Assembly (NCBI RefSeq): GCF_009389715.1
Contig: NC_052395.1
Span: forward strand, 26,069,670 to 26,133,669
Direction of reading: 5' to 3'
Source: Phoenix dactylifera
Lineage: Eukaryota > Streptophyta > Magnoliopsida > Arecales > Arecaceae
DNA: 64,000 nt
Shown here: positions 12,451-24,299 of the stretch, in pieces
How positions within the stretch are numbered: position 1 is the first letter of the stretch
Layout of the letters: each line of letters begins with the position of its first letter
Notes under the pieces: model-generated
What the model saw: the letters and a program-made list of their open reading frames with translations, nothing else
Database searches by the model: none
What the model was told of the DNA's origin: nothing
Translations under genes and position numbers: made by a program

Positions 12451-14639
12451 ACAACATTTTCTAGATCGTACCAGCTACTTGAATGTCCTCCACCAAAGCA
12501 TTCACCAAAACCTTGATTGAGGACCAAAGCTTCATTGCTAGGTTATTTAATTTTTAGAGAGCTTGACTAAATAATCATGGTACTATTTGCAGTTGGAGTG
12601 GATACCTATAAACTTCTGGCTATCATAGTTAACAAGAACTTCCTAGCTAGCAACCTTTTGAAGCCGTTGAGCTGTTTCAGCGCTTGCCGTCCATAGTCTG
12701 TAACCTCCCAAGATGGAAGATTCGCTTAGTGGAGCTGACGAAGAGTAATGATAAGGTTAACGATCTAAGTGTCGTCGAATGATAAATAGTTTACAGCATA
12801 TATATACTGCCAGTCTGCCATGTTAATTATGTTAATTATACTTGTGTTTTCATAGCCTACCAACCGATAAATCTAATTGGCATAATTTCAGATTTAATGT
12901 TATCAGTTTCATGGTTACAAATAGATTTATCTTAATCTCTAATGTGTGTTACTCAATATATAGTTGATTTTGTGAAATAGACATAATCAATTGAAGACTG
13001 TTTTCTGTCTGTAACAAAACCAAACACGAGCAGTTTAAAATTGAGCTGAAATCATGGCAGTGGCAGTCTAATGATGAGCACCAACTAGTAGATATCTTAG
13101 TCTCCCAATTTAACCTGACGTAGTTGGAGGGATTCAGATGGAGAGTGGAGGTATAATTTCAAAACTTCTGGTTGGTATCAGTCTAGCTCAGGGACCCAGA
13201 TCTGGAACGTAGGTGCTGATTTATTAGTTTAATCGAATTTGATTCAATGTGGTTTTTTTTTTTTTTGTCCTACCTGCATCCTGCCAAATCATTTTCTTGT
13301 TATCATGGCTCGCATTTCCTGTTGTGATTATCGTTTACTGAAATAATAGTAGCTGCAATGATCTCTAATTAATGACAATTTTCTTCCCACCATGATTTTA
13401 TCTCTTGGCCTTTTGCACTATAATAATTAGTTATTGGATGGTTTATAGGAATATTATAGTTGGTTTTCTCTCCTTTCTTTTTTGCCAAGATTTTTGTAAT
13501 GAAAGAGCTTTCACTTTCTTATGTACATGAGTCATCATTGCATAGTGACATCATATCTTATTACAGATTTCTAGAGTGTGTGACAAACGCTGCTCCTCTC
13601 TTATCCATATATCTCCAAACCACCAAATTAGGTTGTCATAGGCTAGTTGGAGGGAATTTAAAGGCTGCAGATCATGTGGAAATGTCAACGAGATAGGAGA
13701 GAGAGTTAGGTCTGTGAGAGCACCAAGCCCACATCCTTCTCACTGTAGAATACTGCAGAACCTGCCAAACTTTGGGTGGCCAACCGTAAGAAAGGAGCTT
13801 GAGAAGGATTGCTTTATTATGTGATTTAAAGGGCAATGAGGCTCATCCCACGGTAGTGACAGTACCAGCCCTTTTGGACAGAGCCTTAATTGGTGGGTCG
13901 CCCGGCAGTGGTGGTTGCAGTAATAAAATGATGGCCTCATGGAACCTACCTGGTATAATTAAAGAGTTAAATAACCTACTTGAGGACACTAGCACACAAA
14001 GGGGCAGCTCAATTTTCTCGTTTTTAAGTTGGTGGGTGGCCCCTTCTTGTGCCACTTTTCTGGTCATCTGTAGCATTGCTCCTATGATTGGTTTAACTAC
14101 TGAAAACACTCATGCAACTACGACTGCAACATTTGACCCCACAACAGTGAGAGAGAGAGAGATGGATATTGGATAAGAATGCAACTATATATTATTAGAG
14201 AGTATAATTAGAGATCAAAATAACCTAATTAGGATGCACAAGGCAACATAAAACAAAGTAAAACAAAGAACAGAAAGCAATCCATTGATTCATGGCAAAA
14301 AAGAACACATACCTTGCACTCCCCCTTGGCAGCGGCTGCAGCAGCAGCAGCCACCAACAAGGGAGGAGCAGATGGTTACATCCAAAAGCCACAGTACAAA
14401 AGACACTACCCATCATCTCTTAAAACCAGCGACACAACTCAGCAGACAAAATCTCAGTGCTGCCAGGCCTAGAAAGGAGGAAAAAAAAGGGTAAAAATAA
14501 AATAAAAGGAACCAAACAGAGCTCAAAGCAGCAGTGACTGACTCTTCCCATAGCCATCAAAGAGCATCATCCAGAATTCCACACTAATTACCAGAGACTC
14601 ACAAAAAGACTACTTAAGAAGTCCACCTCCTGTTTCACC

Positions 14640-15164
14640 TCACTCCAAGAACCCAGTCCTTGTGAGCACAGCATTCCTCACCTTGCTAAGGTCTCTTCCT
14701 TTGAGGGTCCTCCCAGCCCCTTCGCACATAGAGAAGGATGGGATCTGGCTCCTGGCCATCTTCTTCGCCAGCCATTCATGTGGAGGAACTTTATCATCAT
14801 CATCATCTTCGTCGTCGTCGTCGTCGTCGTCGTCGTCGGCAACTGTATTTTTGCCGCGATTACGGCCAGCTTCGTCGCCATCGAATCTGGAACCATGGCT
14901 CTCAGAAGAGCCCTTGTGGTTGCAGATCTTGGACCAGTCGGGGATGGCAACAGGGGCAGACCGTCTAAATGCTCCGCCGCTGCTCTCTGGATTGGCATTG
15001 GACCTCGGGATCATTTTGGAGGGAGTTGGAAGGCGCCTCCCAGTAGAACAACCAGTCAAATCCTTAGTTCTTCTAGTCTTTGGACTCTCATCCTTCCTCT
15101 CCCTCACAGCAGCCCACACCTCCTCTTCCTCAAAATCCTCATCTCCCATAGCTAAATCTAACAA
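14640..15164 (-). CDS. S40-type senescence regulator (DUF584 family)
   Basis: Small plant-specific nuclear-type protein of the S40 family, linked to leaf senescence. Single exon, 174 residues. The N-terminal DFEEEEVW block lies at about residues 10-17 and the [11 protein letters not shown] block at about 70-80. An acidic tract of nine Asp, one Glu and five Asp spans residues 110-124. The conserved C-terminus ([14 protein letters not shown], then [17 protein letters not shown]) takes up residues 127-168. The tract is coded by a GAT/GAC triplet repeat (about 14795-14838) and is likely variable in length. The Met six codons later (MGDED) could be the true start. The biochemical role of the family is not settled. 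Confidence 0.9.
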   Translation of the reverse strand: MLDLAMGDEDFEEEEVWAAVRERKDESPKTRRTKDLTGCSTGRRLPTPSKMIPRSNANPESSGGAFRRSAPVAIPDWSKICNHKGSSESHGSRFDGDEAGRNRGKNTVADDDDDDDDDEDDDDDKVPPHEWLAKKMARSQIPSFSMCEGAGRTLKGRDLSKVRNAVLTRTGFLE

Positions 15165-15179
15165 AAGCCTAAGCTAGAT

Positions 15180-16796
15180 GGAATAGCCTATTGGTCTTTC
15201 ACATCCAAACTGGCACAGCATAAGCCGCGCTCTCTTTTGATGGATCCAAGATCCAAAGGGGTCTGTCCTGTTTTCTTTTATACCACCAGCCCAAGTTCTA
15301 CTGTGGGAAAACTGGTAGATGGCTGGAGAGGTGTCTCTGAGGGAACCGATGGACAGGGAAAGGTGACGGAAGCGTCTGGAGGGCATCCCACTGATGTGAA
15401 ATTGTGAATTGAGATGGGTTTCAGCACAGGGACCGAGCCCACAGAAAGGGGAGCGACCAAAGCACGCATTTTGATCCCTTAGGTGGGACTTGCCACCCAA
15501 ACACCCCCAGAGCTAGGATTGGACCAACTGGGTACGGATGGCCTGCAAGCCTTATCCACAGGGACTGGATTTTGTACTGAACTGTGCCTGGGGATTGTAA
15601 GCGTGAGGGACAGAGCTGCAGTCACCTTCTTCAGAATCCCAAGAAAGGGAGGAAAGAGACGGAGTGAAGCATGGGGTGCGTTGAGATGTGGGGGCCATTC
15701 CAGGCTTTTCTTTTTCCCCCTTCTTCCCCTTCGGCTTTGTCCTCTCTCTCATTTTATCTGGTTTGAAACCCGAAGGAACCGAAGCGATACGCTCATTACC
15801 ACCTTTTCCTCCATAATTAATTCTGGTCTTCTGTGTGAAGGAGAATGTATGAATGAAGCGTTACAGGAGTGAGCATGCATGAATCTCTTGAAAGGTGAGA
15901 CATTTGCTTCCAATGGAATGATGGTCTTTGCGTTGGACGGAAGGAAAGGTGGTAGCTTGGAGAAAGCGTGCATAGGAGTTTCTCTGCGTACGTTAGATCC
16001 GCCGTTGACTTATTTATGGATGAGAGAATACCATGGCCATGGGTTTTAATATTGGATATGTTGGAGAAGGAAAGCTTGGGAGACCTGGGTCGCATAGAAA
16101 TTGCTGTGGAAGTGTCTCGGAAGAAATGTTGCATTAGTCGGTGGAGCCTTTGGGGTTGGACCGTTCGTCTTACTTAGATGCGGACGGTGGTGGTTTTTTA
16201 TACAGGACGGTGGTGAAACAGAAATTTCCAACCATTAATGAAAAAAAAATGCTCCGGATTAGTTGATTATTGCTATCTGTTGGAAAATATAGAAAAAATG
16301 AAATGCTTGAATTTTTTTGAAAAAATTAAGTTCTATCTATTGTAATTTATAAAAAAATCTTATCAATCTTCTTCAGCTGGAAGCATTTATGTTCAGAGAA
16401 GCTGCTTGACCATCATCTCAAACTTTGAAATAACCTTACAGTATTAGTGCCGCACATTGAGAAACGCTGATCTATTTTTTTAAAAAAAATACTAACTCAC
16501 ATCATGATGAAGAGATTATATAGTTGTACATTGAAGGTACAGAGATTCTTCAAATCACTTATAAGATTTTTCAGTAAGTTGAATACTTTAATAGGTCTAC
16601 TTACTGGCCACTATCTTTTATAAATTTTTTTTATTTTTTTATTATTTTTTGCTCATAAATTTTTTATAAATAGTTTATATAAACTTTATTTTTCTAATAA
16701 AAGTCGGATGCTTTGCCTCCCTCTTCATCAAAACAAAAACAAAAAAAAAAAAGGTGCAGGACGGTGGTGGTTTTTGGGCTCCGGTTTGCAGCCTTG
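15180..16796. other. upstream region of S40 gene and intergenic
   Basis: 15180-16200 is likely promoter and 5' UTR of the minus-strand S40 gene. 16230-16796 is AT-rich. No other gene was recognised. Confidence 0.4.
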
Positions 16797-16801
16797 GGTT
16801 T
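16797..16801. repeat. target site duplication GGTTT, left
   Basis: GGTTT directly before the gypsy 5' LTR; the same five bases follow the 3' LTR at 38422-38426. Confidence 0.9.
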
Positions 16802-17718
16802 TGTTGGGGGAATACCCAAGTCATGCCACCTCAGAGGCGCTCGACTAGAAAGCGCCGACCAGAGAGGCGCTCGACTAGAGAGCGCCGACCAGAAGCAACC
16901 CCGCCACAGGACACTCCGCTAGGCGACCAGCTCGGCTCGGCACCTGTGCCGGGCCCGTGCCTTAGCCGAATACCCAATCTCCGCCTAACCCTCTAAAAGA
17001 TCTGACAACTAAGTACATGACTCCACTACAATCTGCCACCATCCCTAAGTCATCAAGGCACGAGATCTCCGCTGGTACTCGGCACGACCTATCATTAATG
17101 CATAAGACCCCCTCAGGCCTCCGATGCACTCAGTCATTAAATGAACACGGCTCAAGACGATCTCCGGATCACTGAACCATCAAAGCGTATGGCTCACCCT
17201 GACCACCGGTTCACTCAGCAATTAATGCACTTGCCGTCTACGAACCCCAGGCCCACCACGGCCGGCGGTTCAACCACCCCAACGGGTCCGATCAACCGTG
17301 ACAGCTCCCTGACTCCGGCCTGATCCGGCCTTATTTTCCACTACGCCATTAATAAGCAAGATCGTGCCCAATTATCACAAAAGAGGACAAATTCCCCTGT
17401 CACCTCCCAGGTAACATAATATCTTTCTATAAAAAGGAACCTGAGAAAGGGGACAAAGGGGACAGCACAAAAACACAGACACGCGAAAAATAGAGAAAAA
17501 AAAGGGAGAACAAACATTCTCCTCCTTCACTCCCCCCACATATTAGCCCCCTCTGACTTAAGCTTCGGAGGGCCGGCGCCGGAAAGCCGGGCCACCGGCT
17601 TTCTTGCAGGACTCTCCAGGAGGACGCCACCAGTCGACGTACCGCCATCCACCGCCCCGGCAGCAGAGCTCCTCCCCTCTCGGTTCGCGGCAGCCCCCGG
17701 GTCCAATTTCCAGCAACA
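16802..17718 (+). repeat. gypsy 5' LTR (917 bp)
   Basis: Begins TGTTGGGGG and ends CAACA. It matches 37476-38421 with about 18 substitutions by eye, most of them C/T or G/A. It has two copies of a 30-bp unit (AGGCGCTCGACTAGAAAGCG...) near 16828-16890 where the 3' LTR has three. Confidence 0.95.
17427..17436 (+). promoter_or_regulatory. TATA box of gypsy LTR
   Basis: CTATAAAAAG about 290 bp before the LTR end; the same box lies at 38130-38139 in the 3' LTR. Confidence 0.6.
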
Positions 17719-17720
17719 GT

Positions 17721-17738
17721 TGGCGCTAAAGGAAGGGA
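17721..17738 (+). promoter_or_regulatory. gypsy primer-binding site
   Basis: TGGCGCTAAAGGAAGGG two bases after the 5' LTR. It begins TGG, the complement of a tRNA CCA end. The tRNA was not identified. Confidence 0.55.
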
Positions 17739-17751
17739 CCGAGTTGCTGCC

Positions 17752-19191
17752 ATGAAACTAAGAAGCAAGGGGGCTTCCAACGCCTCTCGACGTCCTCCAC
17801 TTAGTCCTAGACACTCTGTCCAGAACTCGCCGCCTCCGGCCGAGTCAACCCCTCAAGTTCGGCCGGAGCAGTTTGATGCCCTGGTGCAACAGGTGCAAGC
17901 CTTGGCTACCGCTGTCCAAGGCCTGCAACCCAGGGGCGTCCCGATAGCACCGCTTCCTCCGGCTCCAGCTTAACCGAAGCCCCCTACAAGCGGGCTTCCC
18001 CTTCGAGGTCAGGACTCTCAAGTCCAGGCCTCCCTTTGGAGAGAACTCCCAGTTAGAGCCCCTAGTGGCTGGCCACAACCTTCGGAGGCTGAGTCGGTTC
18101 CAGGGCAATTTGCACCCGAACGAGCCGCTGCAGCGATCCTCCAAAATGATGAACTCGACAAGAAGGTCGAGAAGCTGGAGCGCCAGATCCAGGCACTCCA
18201 CGGAAGGAAATCGGGACGTGATGGTGACTTCGAGTTCACTACGAAGTCCCCCTTCTCCCCGGAGATTGAAGACGAGCCGATCCCGTTGCGGTTCAAGATG
18301 CCCCAGGTGGAGCCTTACAACGGCAGGGCCGACCCCCTTGACCACCTGAAAAGTTATCGAGTCTTAATGGCCCTACAAGGAGCCTCGGAGGCCATGATGT
18401 GCAAAGCTTTCCCAGCGACACTCCGAGGACCGGCCCGGCTTTGGTTTACCGGGCTGAAGCCGAGTACTGTCTCCTCTTTTGAACAGTTCGCCGGCAATTT
18501 TGCCGCCAGCCAGCCCCAGCGGCGGACATCAGACTCCCTCCTTGATATCAAACAAAAGGAGGGAGAATACCTCAGGGTGTATTTGGACCGATTTACCGCT
18601 GCAATATGGGAAGTCCGGGAACTCGACCAGTCAATCGCCATGTCGGCACTAAAGACTGGAGCCCGGTCTTACAGGTTCCTCTTCTCTATCGAGAAGAACT
18701 TTCCTGCAGACCTCACCGAAATGCTTGTTCGGGCGCGGAAGTACGCCAAGGCTGAGGAAGCCGTGGCTGTTAGGCGGAGCGGGGTCGAGCAAAACCCCAA
18801 GAAACAAAAGAGACGCCGCGAGGACCGTGGCCAGCCCAGAAGCCCGTCCCCGCGCCGAGCTAAAAATCCGCCCCGCCTGAAGAGTCCACCCCGACTACGA
18901 GGACCGCCTCAGCAGAGGTCACCACTCCGCCCGAGGTTCCCACCACGGGCCCGTGCACCTGAAGGGAGGTATGAAAACTACACTCCCCTCACTGCTCCTC
19001 GGGCCGAAATCCTCATGGAGATTGAGGGGCAGGATTGTATCCGGCTCCCACCTCCGAGACGAGACTCCGGAGCTCGGCGTGATCCCCGGAAGTATTGTCG
19101 TTTCCATCGGGATCACGGCCATGATACCGAGGACTGCTATCAGCTCCGGAACGAGATCGAAGCGCTCATCCGCCGAGGGGTGCTCGATTGA
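17752..19191 (+). pseudogene. gypsy gag, broken by a nonsense codon
   Basis: One frame runs from ATG 17752 to 19191 with a TAA at 17971-17973 that looks like a former CAA. The central part (from about 18286) is a Retrotrans_gag domain (EPYNGRADPLDHL, then LRGPARLWFTGL). A basic Pro/Arg-rich stretch follows, and near the end a zinc-knuckle-like CRFHRDHGHDTEDC. The terminal TGA at 19189 is followed in the same frame by the protease ORF and sits where CGA (Arg) would fit. Gag and protease were therefore probably one frame. Confidence 0.85.
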
Positions 19192-19194
19192 TTT

Positions 19195-20328
19195 GTGCGA
19201 GGCCGGCGCGAAGAAAAGAAGCCAGCCGAAGGAGCCACACAGCCTGGAGGTTCAAATGCCAACAGGCCCATCGCCGGCACCATCAACACCATCCGAGGCG
19301 GGGCCTCGGTTGGAGAAGCGTCAGGGGAAGGAACCTCCTCGAAGCGCCTGCGCGCCTCGAAAGCCATCTCTTTCTCAGACGATGATTTGGAGGGAGTCGA
19401 AACTCCCCACGATGATGCCGTGGTTATCTCCATGATTATAAATAAATTTGATGTAAAACGTATCTTGATCGATAATGAAAGCTCGGCGAATGTTTTGTAT
19501 TTTGATGCCTACTGTAAAATGGGGATGACAGAAGAACAACTACGGAGGATGAATGCTCCGTTGGTTGGATTTACTGGGGATTCAGTCCCAGTAGAGGGCG
19601 AGGTCGACCTCCTGGTCACAATCGGGCTCGCCCACCGTGAAAGCACCGTGGGGATGAGCTTCCTCGTGATACGCCTGCCCTCGGTCTATAATGCCATTCT
19701 GGAAAGACCAGGTCTCAACGCCCTCCGAGCGGTAGTCTCGACTCGTCATCTGCTCATGCGATTCCCCACCAGCCAAGGAGTTGGCGAAGCTCGTGGGGAT
19801 CAAATGGTAGCGAGGCGATGCTACATGGTGACCCACGAGACGAAACGACCAGCCGAGGCGCCTGTCCCGGCAACCGACCAGTCTTCAACTAGAACTCTGG
19901 AGGCACGGGTCAACCCTCAGAAAAAGCGGGTAGAGCCTGGTGAGTTACTAATCCAAGTTCTTTTGCGCAAAAACTTTCCCGAGCTAACCGTGCAGGTCGG
20001 CTCTGGCCTCAATGAGCGCGAAAGGGACCGCCTCGTCAACTTCTTGCGAGACAGCATGGACGTCTTCGCATGGTCGCCCGCGGATATGCCGGGGATAGAT
20101 CCAAAAATCATGGTCCACCGGCTCCAAGTGAAGCCAACCTGCAAGCCCGTGCGACAAAAGAAGCGAGGTGCCGCCCCTGAACGACAACGAGCAGCAGCCG
20201 AGGAGGTTGACAAACTCCTTGAAGCTGGCTTCATCCGGGAGATACCTACCCGGAGTGGCTCGCCAATGTGGTTCTCGTCAAAAAGGCCAGCGGAAAATGG
20301 CGCATGTGCGTGGACTACACCGACCTGA
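19195..20328 (+). pseudogene. gypsy protease and start of reverse transcriptase
   Basis: Continues the gag frame. The aspartic protease core ILIDNESSANVLY (about 19465-19500) shows Glu where Gly normally follows Asn, a likely G-to-A change at the active site. The C-terminal part enters the RT finger region (GFIREI). Just after that codon block, near 20247, the frame is lost by a one-base change, and the RT continues in the frame that starts at about 20250. Confidence 0.8.
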
Positions 20329-20750
20329 ATAAAACCTGTCCAAAGGATAGCTTTTCACTCCCCAGCATCAACCAGCTCGTGGACTCCACCTCGGGTCACG
20401 AGCTATTAGCATTCATGGATGCCTTTTCCGGATACAACCAGATCCGCATGGCGCCAGAAGATGAAGAAAAAACGGCCTTCATCACCGATGGGGGAATATA
20501 CTGCTACAAAGTAATGCCATTCGGCTTGAAAAATGCCGGGGCAACTTATCAGAGGCTGGTCAATCGGATCTTCAAAGACCAAATAGGCCGAAACATGGAG
20601 GTCTATGTTGATGATATGCTGGTGAAAAGCAAGGCGGCGCAAGATCATGTGACCGACCTCGATGAAGCATTCTCCACACTCCGAAGGTACCAAATGAAGC
20701 TCAACCCAGCCAAATGCGCATTCGGAGTCACCTCCGGCAAATTCCTCGGA
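20250..20750 (+). pseudogene. gypsy reverse transcriptase core
   Basis: Shows WRMCVDYTDLNK, FMDAFSGYNQI, MPFGLKNAGATYQRL and the catalytic YVDD (in MEVYVDDMLVKS). The frame is open but out of register with protease. After GKFLGG (about 20750) the expected sequence is lost for about 160 bp and resumes at IEANPEK near 20918, in yet another frame. Confidence 0.88.
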
Positions 20751-20915
20751 GGGTTTCTTTTCCCGAAGCCGAAGATTAGAAACCCGAAGGGTTTCAAATC
20801 TGAGGGCCCCGTAGGTATAACACCGAAGGTCCTGTTCCCGGTCAGAAATATAGTGAAATCGCCTTTCCCATTCTTTCCCCCGACCCTGCTACGAGGAAAG
20901 ACATGCTTACTGCTA
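20751..20915. other. extra segment splitting the gypsy RT
   Basis: About 160 bp stand where only about 8 codons are expected in related elements. The segment is not retrotransposon protein in any frame and shows no clear terminal repeats by eye. Its origin is unknown. Confidence 0.6.
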
Positions 20916-23314
20916 CAATCGAGGCCAATCCTGAAAAGATCCGAGCCCTCCAGGAAATGACGCCTCCAAGGACAGTTAAAGAGGTACAATGGCTTACGGA
21001 CCGAGTTGCAGCCCTCGGAAGATTCATCTCCCGCTCAGCCGAGCGCTGCCTTCCATTCTTTGCGGCTCTCAAGAAGCCGAAAAACTTCCTATGGTCGGAC
21101 GAGTGCCAGCAGTCTTTTGAAGAGCTCAAGCACCTTCTGGCTTCCCTTCCCCTGCTCACAAAGCCTCAACAGGGTGAACTCCTTTACCTGTATTTAGCTG
21201 TCTCCCCTGCAGCAGTGAGCTCGGTCCTGGTCCGAGAGGAAGGCAAGCTCCAAAAATCAGTATATTACACCAGCCGGGTCTTGAGGGATGCTGAAACCCG
21301 ATACTCCAAGCTGGAGAAGACTGCTTATGCATTGGTCGTCTCAGCTCGGAGGCTCCGGCCTTACTTCCAAGCCCATACGATGGTCGTGCTGACCGACCAG
21401 CCAGTAAAGCAGATCCTGCAAAGATCGGATCGCGCGGGCCGGATCACTAAATGGGCCATCGAGCTCGGAGAATTTGACCTTGAGTACCGACCCAGGCCGG
21501 CTATCAAAGCGCAAGCACTCGCCGACTTCATAGTCGAGTGCACCATACCGGACGAGGTCGAGCCCGAACCTGAGCCACCAACGGAGCAGACCCCGAGTTT
21601 GGCATGGACTTTGCATGTCGATGGCTCTTCAAACTCGGGGGGTAGCGGAGCAGGTCTCATCCTCACCAGCCCGGAGGGGGTGGTCACTGAGCAAGCCCTA
21701 CGCCTCGAGTTTCCTGCTTCCAACAACATGGCGGAGTACGAAGCACTCGTCGCCGGGTTCAAGCTAGCCAGAGAGCTAGGAGTGAAGGACCTGAAGGCCT
21801 TCAGCGATTCTCAGTTCGTCGTCAACCAAATCATGGGTGACTTCGAAGCCAGAGACTCCACAATGCAGAAATATCTTCAGAAGGTACGGGATCTCGCCTC
21901 GACCTTGGATTCTTTCCACATCCAACATGTTGCCAGGTCGGAGAATCTCAGGGCCGACCAGCTGTCAAAGCTGGCGTCCTCTCGCATGAGCGAGCTCCCC
22001 AAAGCGGCAGCGCTGGAGTATCTCCAAAAACCCAGTACGGAGGAGCCCGAGCAAGCCCTTTGCATTGAGTCCGAGCCAAGCTGGATGGACGAGCTCATCA
22101 GCTATCTGCAAGACGAAATCCTCCCCAATGATGAACGAGAGGCTCGCCGAATAAAGCGCTCCGCCACCTGGTACATATTGCATGAGGAAAAGCTTTATCG
22201 GAGATCTTTCACCTCTCCCCTCCTCAGATGTCTCCGCCCAACAGAGGCTGATTATGCAATGCGCGAAGTCCACGAAGGAATTTGTGAAAATCATCTGGGA
22301 GGACGGGCATTGGCCCATAAAATTTTGCGCCAAGGATACTATTGGCCGACACTCCAGAAGGATGCTATGGACTTCGTCCGAAGATGCGACCGATGCCAGA
22401 GAAATGCCAATGTCCAACGCCGACCCTCGGCTCCCTTAACTTCTATCAGCTCCCCCTGGCCTTTTGCCCAGTGGGGAATTGACATTCTAGGGCCATTCCC
22501 TCTGGCTACCGGGCAAAGAAAATTCCTGGTCGTCTCCATCGACTATTTTACAAAGTGGGTGGAAGCCGAGCCTCTTGCCCGGATCACCGAGCAGAAGATG
22601 CGGGATTTTGTCTGGAAATCAATAATTTGCAGATTCGGGCTCCCCCGCATCCTCATATCCGACAACGGTCGCCAGTTCGACAACCTCCATTTTAGAGAAT
22701 TCTGCTCCGAGCTTGGCATCGACCACCGCTTCACCTCGGTCGCGCACCCTCAGACGAACGGAGAAACCGAGGTAACAAACCGTACTATTTTGTAGGAGCT
22801 CAAAGCCAGGCTCGACAAATCTAAAGGACGATGGGTCGAGGACCTATACAATGTCCTGTGGGCTTACCGGACTACATTCCGTGTCTCCACCGGCGAGACT
22901 CCCTTCAATCTAACATATGGAATGGAAGCTGTCATCCCGTTGGAGATTGGACTTCCTTCTCCAAGAATAGAACATCACGATGCCAGCTCCAACTCCTCGC
23001 AGCTCAGGAACAACCTTGACCTGATCGAGGAGACAAGGGAGGCCGTCCGAGTCCGCATGGCGAGGTACCAACAAAAGACAGCTCAGTACTACAACGCCAG
23101 GGTCAAAGTCAAATCCTTCAAAGCAGGGGACCTTGTCCTTAGGAGAGCCGAGGCCTCCCGACCAACTGAGCAAGGGAAGCTGGCTCCAAATTGGGAAGGA
23201 CCTTACCGAGTCACGCGCATCCGCCGGCCCGGAACTTATAAGCTAGAGTCTCTAGATGGGACTCCCATTCCACGAAGCTGGAGTTCTGAAAATCTCCGCG
23301 TGTACCACCAGTAG
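20903..23314 (+). pseudogene. gypsy RT connection, RNase H, second RNase H and integrase
   Basis: One frame with a single TAG at 22793-22795 (in place of CAG). Order: RT thumb/connection ([12 protein letters not shown]); RNase H to about 21540; a second, archaeal-like RNase H ([25 protein letters not shown]) at about 21600-21980; the integrase zinc domain ([15 protein letters not shown]) near 22270-22400; the integrase core ([23 protein letters not shown]); and after the stop the conserved ARMARYQQ-like and GDLVLRR C-terminal region. Dual RNase H places it in the Tat branch. Confidence 0.9.
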
Positions 23315-23430
23315 AACCCCAAGGGGCCCCCCACTATTCAACCATAAATTTCATTTTATTGACTTATGATGGTTTGTGTACTTGTTCGAAACTCACCAAT
23401 TCTCCTAAATTGTCTCATGGTACCAGGCTC

Positions 23431-24290
23431 GCTCTCCTCCCCTGACCACGGTCGGGATGCCCCGATATAGCGGGATGCGATCTTCACCGACCAACGAGCT
23501 CGGCTCGTTCTCCATCGGCCAACGAGCTCGGCTCGTTCTCCTACCCCGACCACGGTCGGGATGCCCCGATACGGCGGGATGCGATCTTCACCGACCAATG
23601 AGCTCGGCTCGTTCTCCATCGGCCAACGAGCTCGGCTCGTTCTCCTACCCCGACCACGGTCGGGATGCCCCGATACAGCAGGATGCGATCTTCACCGACC
23701 AACGAGCTCGGCTCGTTCTCCATCGGCCAACGAGCTCGGCTCGTTCTCCTACCCCGACCACGGTCGGGATGCCCCGATACAGCGGGATGCGATCTTCACC
23801 GACCAACGAGCTCGGCTCGTTCTCCATCGGCCAACGAGCTCGGCTCGTTCTCCTACCCCGACCACGGTCGGGATGCCCCGATACAGCGGGATGCGATCTT
23901 CACCGACCAACGAGCTCGGCTCGTTCTCCATCGGCCAACGAGCTCGGCTCGTTCTCCTACCCCGACCACGGTCGGGATGCCCCGATACAACGGGATGCGA
24001 TCTTCACTGACCAACGAGCTCGGCTCGTTCTCCATCGGCCAACGAGCTCGGCTCGTTCTCCTACCCCGACCACGGTCGGGATGCCCCGATACAGCGGGAT
24101 GCGATCTTCACCGACCAACGAGCTCGGCTCGTTCTCCATCGGCCAACGAGCTCGGCTCGTTCTTCATCGGCCAACGAGCTCGGCTCGTTCTCCTACGCCG
24201 ACCACGATCGGGATGCCCCGATACGTCGGGATGCGGTCTTCACCGACCAATGAGCTCGGCTTGTTCTCCATCGATCACAGAGCTCGACTC
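23431..24290 (+). repeat. 104-bp tandem array in gypsy 3' untranslated region
   Basis: Eight copies, with CCACGGTCGGGATGCCCC starting every 104 bp (anchor 23443, 23547, 23651, 23755, 23859, 23963, 24067). The last lies 132 bp on, because it has one extra 28-bp sub-unit. Each unit holds two copies of AACGAGCTCGGCTCGTTCT and an inverted repeat CCGACC-AC-GGTCGG. The long ORFs across it come from the absence of stops in the repeat and are not genes. Confidence 0.97.
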
Positions 24291-24299
24291 AGCGAGAAG

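Larger units (their letters stand above)
10850..14220. other. intergenic, no gene seen
   Basis: No coding region supported on either strand. Contains a long (AT)n run at 11839-11907 and a possible LTR fragment at about 11940-12450. The short ORFs near 13800-14170 show no family motif. Confidence 0.5.

Noticed and set aside
13799-14176. 125-codon plus ORF and overlapping minus ORF
   Set aside because: No recognisable motif, no gene-like neighbours or splice signals that extend it.
14662-15177. Plus-strand Ser-rich 171-codon ORF
   Set aside because: Shadow of the S40 gene; the Ser run is the reverse of the Asp tract.
23431-24290. CRISPR-like repeat array
   Set aside because: Copies are head-to-tail without unique spacers, and the setting is a plant retrotransposon.
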